A DNA stretch of 5,536 nt from Bacteroidales bacterium (lineage in GTDB: Bacteria > Bacteroidota > Bacteroidia > Bacteroidales > UBA7960). The notes under the pieces are model-generated. The model worked only from the letters and a program-made list of their open reading frames with translations. It was not told where the DNA came from and ran no database searches. The stretch lies in contig PWHO01000324.1 in the NCBI GenBank assembly GCA_003555385.1, positions 1-5,536 on the forward strand. The letters are read 5' to 3'. The position numbers and the translations under genes were made by a program. Numbering within the stretch: the stretch's first letter is position 1; every line of letters begins with the position of its first letter. Shown piece after piece: positions 1 through 5,536 of the stretch.

Positions 1-463
1 GCGCACGCTGTTCCTGAAATTCGGTAAAAACCCCTGCCTCAAAAGCAATTTTCCATTCCTGGCTCATGCAACGCATCAGTTCATCCCGGTTACTTTTTCC
101 ATCCCAGAAAGGAATGATCTCCGATTCATACACATTTCTGGTTTCTTCAGAAACACTAAACGATACCTTTTGACGACTGTTCAGGATATTTAAATCTTCC
201 GGAGTATGCAGACTAATCTCTGGGTAAGTTGGGGTTGCCTTGGGGAAAGGACCTCTTTCACCAACAATGAGTTCTCCCCGACCATAATAAAGTTGCTTAT
301 TTTCAAGGATGAACTTAAGGCAACGGGCACGCTGAACAGGGACCGGCTCTTCCTCAATAAGGTGGTTGCGGTAAAATGCAGTAACAAGCATTGCCCTTTC
401 GTGATGCAGGATGTGATCAGCCTCCAGGCTTTCTTCTCTGAGCAATCGGATCCGTTCTGTCAT
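1..463 (-). CDS. Glycyl radical enzyme (PFL/HypD-like), N-terminal part, cut by window edge
   Basis: My translation from the ATG at 463-461 gives 154 residues open to the left edge with no stop. The protein begins MTERIRLLREESLEA and continues with ERA (22-24), GELIVGERGP (63-72), KATPTYPEI (75-83), SVSEE (103-107), EIIPFW (115-120), SQEWKIAFEAGVFTEF (134-149) and EQRA (151-154). These are hallmarks of the N-terminal PFL domain of the glycyl radical enzyme superfamily (about 780-850 residues). The active-site Cys and C-terminal glycyl loop lie outside the window. From memory, the spacing and the SVSEE, EIIPFW and FTEF...EQRA blocks resemble trans-4-hydroxy-L-proline dehydratase; other dehydratases or C-C lyases of the superfamily are not excluded. 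The start is firm: an in-frame TAA lies two codons upstream (the intervening codons are AAG and CAT). There is no clear Shine-Dalgarno; the leader is A-rich. It lies 28 bp downstream of the activase gene on the same strand, so co-transcription is likely. Family confident, substrate tentative. Confidence 0.9.
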   Translation of the reverse strand, partial: MTERIRLLREESLEADHILHHERAMLVTAFYRNHLIEEEPVPVQRARCLKFILENKQLYYGRGELIVGERGPFPKATPTYPEISLHTPEDLNILNSRQKVSFSVSEETRNVYESEIIPFWDGKSNRDELMRCMSQEWKIAFEAGVFTEFQEQRA

Positions 464-491
464 ATGCTTTTATTTTTGGAATGGCGACTGG

Positions 492-1292
492 TCAACCGCC
501 TTTTTTTACACGATAGCCGGCATCAGAAAACACCTCCATAAATTTATATAAAATTTCCTCCGGAAGCTTACCGGGTACCCCTTCCGGGAGTTCTATCCCC
601 AGGGCCTCGTATTTGTGACGTCCCCAATTGTGGCAAGGAAGAAAGTCCACCCTTTTTACGGGTACATCAACCCGTGAAAGCGTTTCGCAAAGTGCTTCCA
701 TTTCACTTAGCTGATCGTTGAATCCGGGGATCACAGGAATCCGGATAATTAGTTCGGGTCGGTTTTTCTTCAGAGAAAAGAGATTGCGAAGGATCTGATG
801 TGTTCCCTTTCCCGTATAGGCAAGATGTTTCTCCTGGTTCACGGTTTTCAGATCAAATAAAAGCAAATCCGCTTTTCCTGAAATTGCCTGAAAAACTTCT
901 GACGGAGCATACCCGGAGGTATCCACGGCCGTATGCAGGTTCAGGTTTTTGCATTCGAGAAGCATATCCAGCAAAAAGTCAGGCTGAAACAAAGGCTCTC
1001 CGCCCGTAAATGTGACCCCTCCTCCGCTTTCCTCATAGAACACAAGATCTTTCAGTAAAAAATCAAGCACCTCCTGCGAGCTCATCCATTTCCCGACCGT
1101 TTCCTCAACCATATTCTTCCGGCCATCCACTGATCTTTCTTTTCTGATCTTCCGGGGCTCTGGCAGAATCCCTTCAGGGTTGTGGCACCAGTTGCATCGC
1201 AGCGGACAACCCTTCAGGAAAACAGATGTTCTGATTCCGGGACCGTCATGCACGGAGTATCGCCGCATATCAAATACAAGCCCGCTTTTCAT
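492..1292 (-). CDS. Radical-SAM glycyl-radical enzyme activating protein
   Basis: This 266-residue cytoplasmic protein is a GRE-activase: it reductively cleaves S-adenosylmethionine and abstracts a hydrogen from the partner enzyme's glycine. Seen directly: HDGPGIRTSVF (15-25), the CX3CX2C motif C29-C33-C36 that binds the catalytic 4Fe-4S cluster, TGGEP (96-100, SAM amino-group binding), DTSG (124-127), DLK (147-149), RIPVIPGFND (184-193) and HNWGRHKYEALG (221-232) near the C-terminus. The stretch at 41-90, where many activases carry a ferredoxin-like insert with two extra clusters, has no cysteine and is short, so this is a single-cluster form like the E. coli PFL activase. The start at 1292 (MKSGLVFDMRRYSVHDGPG) matches the usual family N-terminus. 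A longer in-frame start at 1337 would add 15 unconserved residues and would lie upstream of the predicted promoter, so I reject it. The downstream neighbour is the glycyl radical enzyme it presumably activates. Confidence 0.95.
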   Translation of the reverse strand: MKSGLVFDMRRYSVHDGPGIRTSVFLKGCPLRCNWCHNPEGILPEPRKIRKERSVDGRKNMVEETVGKWMSSQEVLDFLLKDLVFYEESGGGVTFTGGEPLFQPDFLLDMLLECKNLNLHTAVDTSGYAPSEVFQAISGKADLLLFDLKTVNQEKHLAYTGKGTHQILRNLFSLKKNRPELIIRIPVIPGFNDQLSEMEALCETLSRVDVPVKRVDFLPCHNWGRHKYEALGIELPEGVPGKLPEEILYKFMEVFSDAGYRVKKGG

Positions 1293-1315
1293 ATCAAGTA
1301 TTACTGTGTCTTTGT

Positions 1316-1323
1316 TATCTTTA
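1316..1323 (+). promoter_or_regulatory. Possible -7 element for the M50 protease gene
   Basis: TATCTTTA on the plus strand differs from TAnnTTTG only at the last base and sits 36 bp before the ATG at 1360. I see no good TTTG at the expected -33 distance, so this is weaker than the opposing promoter, which it directly abuts. Confidence 0.3.
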
Positions 1324-1355
1324 CAAAAGTAACGCAATTATTCACCAAACTGAAA
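1324..1355 (-). promoter_or_regulatory. Predicted Bacteroidota-type promoter for the activase-GRE operon
   Basis: Read on the minus strand, 1331-1324 is TACTTTTG, a perfect match to the Bacteroidota -7 consensus TAnnTTTG. A TTTC (1355-1352), one mismatch from the -33 TTTG, lies 20 bp further upstream. Transcription would start near 1317, giving a leader of about 25 nt before the ATG at 1292. The consensus is established for Bacteroides sigma-ABfr; its use here is inferred. Confidence 0.5.
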
Positions 1356-1359
1356 ACGG

Positions 1360-2445
1360 ATGAAAAGCAGGTATTCGCTGAAACTTGGCAAACCTTTTGG
1401 TATTCAGGTTTCCGTACACTGGACCTTTTCCCTTTTGATTGCCTGGATTGTACTGATCAGTGCTAGCCGTGGACTGGAGACAACCCAGATACTGATGCAT
1501 GTATTGTTTGTACTGGCTTTATTTGTCTGCGTGGTACTGCATGAACTTGGCCACTCCCTGGCTGCCATCAGGTTGGGGGGAGAAGTAAAAAGCATCATCC
1601 TGCTGCCCATCGGCGGGATGGCCCAGATGTCCAAAATGCCGGAAAAACCCAAAGAAGAATTTATCGTATCGGCAGCCGGGCCTTTGGTGAATATTGTGAT
1701 TGCTGCAGTTTTGTGGGTGTACCTGGTAACCTTGCATACAACTCCTGTCAGCCAGATGGAGTTTGAATCAATTACCATGAAAAACTTCCCGCTGATGTTG
1801 CTTGCAGCCAACCTTTTTATTGTGGTTTTCAATCTGATTCCAGCCTTTCCCATGGACGGCGGACGGCTTTTCCGCTCTGCACTCTCCATCAGGATGAGCC
1901 GGTTGAAGGCCACACAGATCGCCAAGGACATCGGGCAGGTTTTTGCCATCTTCTTTATCATCGCCGGATTGTTTTTTAACCCGTTTCTTGTCATCATCGG
2001 GTTTTTCATCCTGCTTGGTGCCAAAGGAGAGCATGAAATGATCAAATACCAGGATGTGCTTAAAAATTATACTGTTGAGGACATCATCAGTACTTCATAT
2101 GCTGAGTTGGATGCCGAAGACAACCTGGGAAAAGCTGCGGAGGAACTGATCCATATCCCGGACAATGGATTTGTGGTAAAAACGGATGGTCAGTATTCAG
2201 GCATTCTGACCAAAAACGATCTGATCAACGGGTTGAACGCCCACGGGAAGGAAGGTAAAGTTCAGGATGTAATGCGAAACGACATCAAACCTGTCACTGC
2301 AGATACCCCTTTGTTTGAGATCTATCAGCACATGCAGAAAAACAGGCTTTACCTGCTTCCTGTATTTTCTGATGATCAGTTTAAAGGCATACTGGATCTG
2401 GAGAACCTCAATGAATTCTTCCTGATCAAAAAAGCCCTGGTCTAA
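1360..2445 (+). CDS. Site-2-type intramembrane M50 metalloprotease with C-terminal CBS pair
   Basis: The 361-residue protein is predicted to be an inner-membrane zinc protease that cuts transmembrane segments of substrate proteins. Hydrophobic segments lie at about 15-35, 44-71, 104-124, 143-161 and 194-222. The zinc-binding, catalytic HELGH is at 61-65 within the second segment, and the third-ligand motif NLIPAFPMDGGR is at 158-169 (D166). SAAGPLVN (104-111) is also typical of the family. After the membrane core, two CBS repeats follow (about 238-294 and 301-356, each with a GIL segment, as in YSGILTKNDL and FKGILDLENL). This is the M50 subgroup with CBS domains, like the archaeal MjS2P, rather than the PDZ-bearing RseP type. 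CBS pairs often bind adenine nucleotides, so activity may respond to energy state; that is inference. The start is fixed by an in-frame TGA at 1351-1353. No Shine-Dalgarno is apparent. The gene is divergent from the activase and converges with the histidine kinase. The physiological substrate is unknown. Confidence 0.93.
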   Translation: MKSRYSLKLGKPFGIQVSVHWTFSLLIAWIVLISASRGLETTQILMHVLFVLALFVCVVLHELGHSLAAIRLGGEVKSIILLPIGGMAQMSKMPEKPKEEFIVSAAGPLVNIVIAAVLWVYLVTLHTTPVSQMEFESITMKNFPLMLLAANLFIVVFNLIPAFPMDGGRLFRSALSIRMSRLKATQIAKDIGQVFAIFFIIAGLFFNPFLVIIGFFILLGAKGEHEMIKYQDVLKNYTVEDIISTSYAELDAEDNLGKAAEELIHIPDNGFVVKTDGQYSGILTKNDLINGLNAHGKEGKVQDVMRNDIKPVTADTPLFEIYQHMQKNRLYLLPVFSDDQFKGILDLENLNEFFLIKKALV

Positions 2446-3644
2446 TCATTTTCGATGATTTCTTTCACAACAGGTACACCAGGGATGACGACAGTAAAAA
2501 CAGAGCCTTTGTCGGGTGTACTTTCCAGATGAATGTCACCGCCCATCAGGTTGACCAGTTTTTTGGAAATGGTCAGACCCAAACCGGTACCTCCGTACTC
2601 ACCGGGTGCCTGGTCACTTTGCTGGGAGAATGGCTTAAAAATGGCAGACATTTCCTCCGGCCTGATTCCCTTCCCGGTGTCTTCCACCCCGATGACCAGC
2701 TCCCCTTCCGAATTTCCGGACTCAGCTTCAAAGGTTGCAAAAAGCCGGACTTCACCTGCATTGGTGAACTTGATTGCGTTATCCAGCAGGTTATACAACA
2801 CCTGCCGCAACCGGAAGGAATCCAGCTTAACAAAGCGAGGCATTGAATCATCAACCCGGCACACAAAATTCAGTTTCTTCCTTTTGGCCCTCTCTGAAAA
2901 AACCATTTCCATTTCTTTAAGCATGGAAGTGATATCCACCTCCATCGGCGAAATATTCACGTGACCGGCATCTATCTTGGAAAAATCGAGAACCTCATTC
3001 AGCAGTTCAAGCAGATGTTTGCCACTGTTCCGGACCATTTGAAGCATCCGCTTGTTATCCGCATCTTCAAGCCGTTCATACAACACTTCGCTGAACCCCA
3101 GTATGGAATTCATTGGCGTCCGGATCTCATGGCTGATATTGGCAAGAAAAGCGGATTTGGCTTTTTCTGCGGCTACAGCCTGATCTTTCGCCAGAATCAG
3201 TTCCTGTTCAAACTCTTTGAGATCGGTGATATCAGTGAGGGTCCCCTGTAATCCGATTACCTGGTTGTCTTTAATCAACGGCCTTGCTTTTGTTCTGACC
3301 CAGACCAATTCGCCATTTTTCTTCACAAAACGGTATTCTGATGGTTCCATGTTTCCGGAAAAAACCTTCCGGAATTGTTCCATCCGTTCGTGTTTATCCT
3401 CAATGTATACAAATTCCACAAAATTCTTTCCCAGCACTTCCCCGGCGGTGTAACCGCTGATCCATTCAATGTTCGGAGAGATATAGGTGACATTTGCCTT
3501 TGCATCTATTGTATAAACCACCTCATTTAAATTCTCTACCAGCATCTTGTACTGGTCCCTGTTTCGGGAAACCTCCCGGAGGCGGGTTTCAAGTTCGGCA
3601 ATCTTTTCCTTGTATTCTTTTTCTTTATCCATATTGTATGACAT
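2442..3644 (-). CDS. Soluble PAS-domain sensor histidine kinase
   Basis: The 400-residue protein has no membrane segment or signal peptide and should be cytoplasmic. Residue numbers count from the ATG at 3644. A charged coiled-coil-like stretch (about 6-30) leads into one PAS/PAC domain (about 33-142, with YISPNIEWISGYTAGEVLG and ending GTLTDITDLKEFEQEL). A short helix then leads to the HisKA domain, with H-box FLANISHEIRTPMN and phospho-accepting H172. The HATPase_c domain has an N-box (NLLDNAIKF, N285/N289), G1 DTGKGI (322-327), an F-box near FKPFSQQ, and G2 GGTGLGL (351-357). All catalytic motifs look intact. There is no receiver domain, so it is a classical kinase, not the hybrid type common in Bacteroidota; no response regulator lies in the window. 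The frame stays open to a TTG at 3668. I prefer the ATG at 3644, which has AGGGG just upstream; an ATG at 3632 is also possible. The ligand of the PAS domain is unknown. The gene overlaps the M50 gene by 4 bp, tail to tail. Confidence 0.95.
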   Translation of the reverse strand: MSYNMDKEKEYKEKIAELETRLREVSRNRDQYKMLVENLNEVVYTIDAKANVTYISPNIEWISGYTAGEVLGKNFVEFVYIEDKHERMEQFRKVFSGNMEPSEYRFVKKNGELVWVRTKARPLIKDNQVIGLQGTLTDITDLKEFEQELILAKDQAVAAEKAKSAFLANISHEIRTPMNSILGFSEVLYERLEDADNKRMLQMVRNSGKHLLELLNEVLDFSKIDAGHVNISPMEVDITSMLKEMEMVFSERAKRKKLNFVCRVDDSMPRFVKLDSFRLRQVLYNLLDNAIKFTNAGEVRLFATFEAESGNSEGELVIGVEDTGKGIRPEEMSAIFKPFSQQSDQAPGEYGGTGLGLTISKKLVNLMGGDIHLESTPDKGSVFTVVIPGVPVVKEIIEND

Positions 3645-3862
3645 ATCCCCTGGATCCTGAGGTTTCAATCCATTTTCAGGTATAAATAATTATGGCATAA
3701 ATAACCCCACGAAATTAAGTATTTTTTCTATTTTTACCTGCGATTAATCCGGTAAATAATCAACCCAGCTGTTTCCGTTTTTTTCTGTGCCAGATGGTAT
3801 GGAAGGGAAAGTAATATATCTTTGACTCTTTTTAATTCACACCCTACACTTATCACCCCATC
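3645..3862. other. Divergent intergenic region
   Basis: This 218-bp, AT-rich region separates the leftward kinase gene from the rightward peptidase gene. It holds a clear plus-strand -7 element at 3817-3824. For the kinase I find only a poor candidate, TAATTTCG read on the minus strand (3717-3710), without a matching -33 box. I see no RNA gene, no strong hairpin and no small ORF worth calling. Confidence 0.7.
3817..3824 (+). promoter_or_regulatory. Predicted -7 promoter element for the S15 peptidase
   Basis: TATCTTTG matches TAnnTTTG perfectly and lies 38 bp upstream of the ATG at 3863, predicting a leader of roughly 30 nt. The -33 position (3793-3796, GATG) matches TTTG at only two of four bases, so the promoter may be weak or activator-dependent. 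Confidence 0.5.
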
Positions 3863-5536
3863 ATGAAACATTCTTTTACATTATCAGCACTACTCGCCAT
3901 ATTCATTGTTGGCTTACCGTCTTTTGTTATTTCTGAAAATGCCACTTCACAGCCCGGGCAGGATATTGCCAGACCTGTGATAGAGAACGGCATGGCCCAA
4001 AAAGTCGAAGCCTTTTCAGATCCGGAAACATGGATCCGCCACGATCTTTGGGTGGAAACAGAGTTTGACTCTGATGGTGACGGGCGCCCGGATCGCATGC
4101 ATGTGTCTGTGACGCGTCCACCCCAGACCGAAGAAGGCCTGAGACTCCCGGTTGTTTATGAATCCAGCCCGTATTATGCGGGAGGAGGTTCCCTTGAAAG
4201 AAAATATTTCTGGGATGTGCGCCAGGAACTCTATTCGGAACCCAACCCACGGAAAGCATTTGATCCCGTAGAAAGGAGCATTGAAAGACCGGTTATTTCC
4301 AATTCGCAGATTGAAACCTGGGTGCCTTATGGTTATATCGTGGTGCATTCTTCCGCACCCGGCACCGGTTACTCTCAGGGCTGCCCCACCATGGGAGCCA
4401 TTGAAGAGGCCCTGGCCCCGAAAGCCGTTATTGACTGGCTCAACGGAAATGCCAGGGGTTTTACCACCCCCGACGGGGATGAAGAGGTGGAGGCTTACTG
4501 GACAACCGGAAAAGTCGGCATGACAGGAACATCCTATAACGGTACCCTTGCGGTGGCAGCAGCCACCACAGGAGTGGAAGGGCTTGAAGCCATCATTCCG
4601 GTGGCGCCCAATACCTCATACTATCATTACTACCGCGCCGATGGCCTGATCGTACACCCTTACGGCTACCTGGGTGAAGACATGGATTTCTTTTTTGATT
4701 ACATCCACTCCAACCCTGAACGCCGGGATTACTGCATAAGCACCTGGCGGGATACGGAGATTATGGAAAACATTGACCGGGTTACCGGCAATTACAATGA
4801 TTTCTGGGACGAGAGGGACCTGCTCAACCGCATTGAGAACTTGCAGGCGGCTGTGCTGATGGCCCATGCTTTCAACGACTGGAATGTGATGCCGAGCCAC
4901 AGTTACCGCGTAACGGAAGCTTTGAAGGAAATGGATGTTCCTTTACAAATCTACCATCACCAGGGAGGCCATGGCGGTCCTCCGCCCTTTGAAATGATGA
5001 ACAAATGGTTCACCCGGTACCTTTTTGGTGAGGAAAATAATGTGGAAGATGACCCGGTTGCCTGGATCGTCCGTGAACGCGACGACAGGCTGGAGCCCAC
5101 TCCCTACGAAGACTTCCCAAATCCAGAAGCCGTTCCTGTGGCGTTTTTTCCCACCCGCGGTGCCCCGGGGTACGGCGGGCTTACCAGGGAAAGAAAGCCC
5201 AACCAGGGTGTGGAGCGCTTCACTGATAATTTTTCGTTCAGCGGATCTGCACTGGCACAGGCAGAATTTACCGATCACCGGCTGTTATACCTGACCCCTG
5301 AACTGGAAGAAGACCTTCACCTGTCAGGTGTCGCCAGGGTCAACATACGGCTTGCCATTGACAAACCGGCTGCCAACCTGTCCGTTTGGCTTGTTTCCCT
5401 GCCATGGAACGAAGGAAGAAATACGAGGATTACTGACAATATTATCACCCGCGGCTGGGCCGACCCCCAGAACCGGAACAACATCCGTGAAAGTGAACCC
5501 CTGCCCCCGGGAACTTTTTATCGTGTCGGATTTGAC
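3863..5536 (+). CDS. Secreted S15 Xaa-Pro dipeptidyl-peptidase, C-terminus cut by window edge
   Basis: My translation is open for 558 residues to the right edge. The family removes X-Pro dipeptides from peptide N-termini (PepX/CocE alpha/beta-hydrolase group). An N-terminal signal peptide is likely: MKHS, a hydrophobic core at about 7-23, then a polar SENATSQPG stretch. There is no lipobox Cys, so the product should reach the periplasm or outside. The catalytic Ser224 is in GMTGTSYNGT, followed by the family block ATTGVEGLEAIIP and YYHYYR (253-258). The acid is Asp339 in AHAFNDWNV and the base His370 in HHQGGHGG. GTGYSQGCPTMG (167-178) and KAVIDWLNG (187-195) are typical of this peptidase subfamily. 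DSDGDGRPD (69-77) looks like a calcium-binding loop. From about residue 455 the C-terminal jelly-roll domain begins (FSFSGSA, then LHLSGVARVNIRLAID), and it is truncated. The start is the first ATG after the predicted promoter and gives a complete signal peptide. No Shine-Dalgarno is visible. CocE-type esterase or acylase activity is the main alternative. Confidence 0.93.
   Translation, partial: MKHSFTLSALLAIFIVGLPSFVISENATSQPGQDIARPVIENGMAQKVEAFSDPETWIRHDLWVETEFDSDGDGRPDRMHVSVTRPPQTEEGLRLPVVYESSPYYAGGGSLERKYFWDVRQELYSEPNPRKAFDPVERSIERPVISNSQIETWVPYGYIVVHSSAPGTGYSQGCPTMGAIEEALAPKAVIDWLNGNARGFTTPDGDEEVEAYWTTGKVGMTGTSYNGTLAVAAATTGVEGLEAIIPVAPNTSYYHYYRADGLIVHPYGYLGEDMDFFFDYIHSNPERRDYCISTWRDTEIMENIDRVTGNYNDFWDERDLLNRIENLQAAVLMAHAFNDWNVMPSHSYRVTEALKEMDVPLQIYHHQGGHGGPPPFEMMNKWFTRYLFGEENNVEDDPVAWIVRERDDRLEPTPYEDFPNPEAVPVAFFPTRGAPGYGGLTRERKPNQGVERFTDNFSFSGSALAQAEFTDHRLLYLTPELEEDLHLSGVARVNIRLAIDKPAANLSVWLVSLPWNEGRNTRITDNIITRGWADPQNRNNIRESEPLPPGTFYRVGFD

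Noticed and set aside
206..541. 111-codon plus-strand open frame across the left edge genes
   Set aside because: It is antisense to the conserved glycyl radical enzyme N-terminus and the end of the activase, and its translation resembles no family I know.
1293..1337. Longer start for the activase, adding 15 residues
   Set aside because: The extension is unconserved, the family usually begins at the MKSGLVFD-like segment, and the predicted -7 element lies inside the extension.
1404..2045. 213-codon minus-strand open frame inside the M50 protease gene
   Set aside because: The opposite strand encodes HELGH, the MDGG motif and clear membrane segments; the antisense frame shows no recognisable domain.
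2444..2460. Inverted repeat AATCAT-TTTCG-ATGATT as a bidirectional terminator
   Set aside because: The stem is 6 bp and AT-rich with no long flanking T-run, too weak to call as an intrinsic terminator.
3353..3374. Two TTCCGGAA palindromes 14 bp apart
   Set aside because: They lie inside conserved kinase coding sequence (PAS region) and are most likely codon coincidence rather than operators.
3645..3668. TTG start for the histidine kinase
   Set aside because: An ATG eight codons downstream has AGGGG just upstream, and the added residues lie before the coiled coil and carry no conserved sequence.
4016..4348. 110-codon minus-strand open frames within the peptidase gene
   Set aside because: They are antisense to the S15 peptidase N-terminal region, which is confirmed by its signal peptide and downstream catalytic triad.

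Overview
The window looks like an ordinary chromosomal stretch from an anaerobic or facultatively anaerobic member of the Bacteroidota (Bacteroidales/Marinilabiliales-like). This is an inference. It rests on perfect TAnnTTTG-type -7 promoter elements, start codons with little or no Shine-Dalgarno sequence, the oxygen-sensitive glycyl radical enzyme pair, and a secreted S15 peptidase. No species can be named.

Layout, left to right. (1) Positions 463 to 1 (minus) hold the first 154 residues of a glycyl radical enzyme of the PFL/glycerol-dehydratase superfamily, cut by the window edge; its N-terminus most resembles trans-4-hydroxy-L-proline dehydratase (HypD). (2) Just upstream, on the same strand and 28 bp away, is its presumed radical-SAM activating enzyme (492-1292). 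It has the CX3CX2C cluster motif but no cysteine-rich auxiliary-cluster insert. (3) A 67-bp divergent intergenic region (1293-1359) carries two abutting -7 elements facing opposite ways. (4) Positions 1360-2445 (plus) encode an intramembrane site-2-type M50 metalloprotease with a C-terminal CBS pair. (5) Convergent to it, with a 4-bp overlap, is a soluble PAS-HisKA-HATPase_c sensor kinase (2442-3644, minus). (6) A 218-bp divergent intergenic region (3645-3862) has a perfect -7 element at 3817-3824. (7) From 3863 to the right edge (plus) runs an exported S15 Xaa-Pro dipeptidyl-peptidase, truncated after 558 residues inside its C-terminal domain.

How the genes may work together. The activase and glycyl radical enzyme form a clear functional pair: the activase installs the glycyl radical on the enzyme. 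If the enzyme is a hydroxyproline dehydratase, the nearby secreted Xaa-Pro dipeptidyl-peptidase would fit a theme of proline/hydroxyproline-rich peptide use, but the two are separated by unrelated genes on different strands, so this is only a hypothesis. The M50 protease and the histidine kinase look like independent regulatory genes whose partners (substrate, response regulator) are not in view.

I see no RNA genes, mobile elements, CRISPR arrays or long repeats, and no convincing undescribed system. All genes belong to known families; the observations below are modest.
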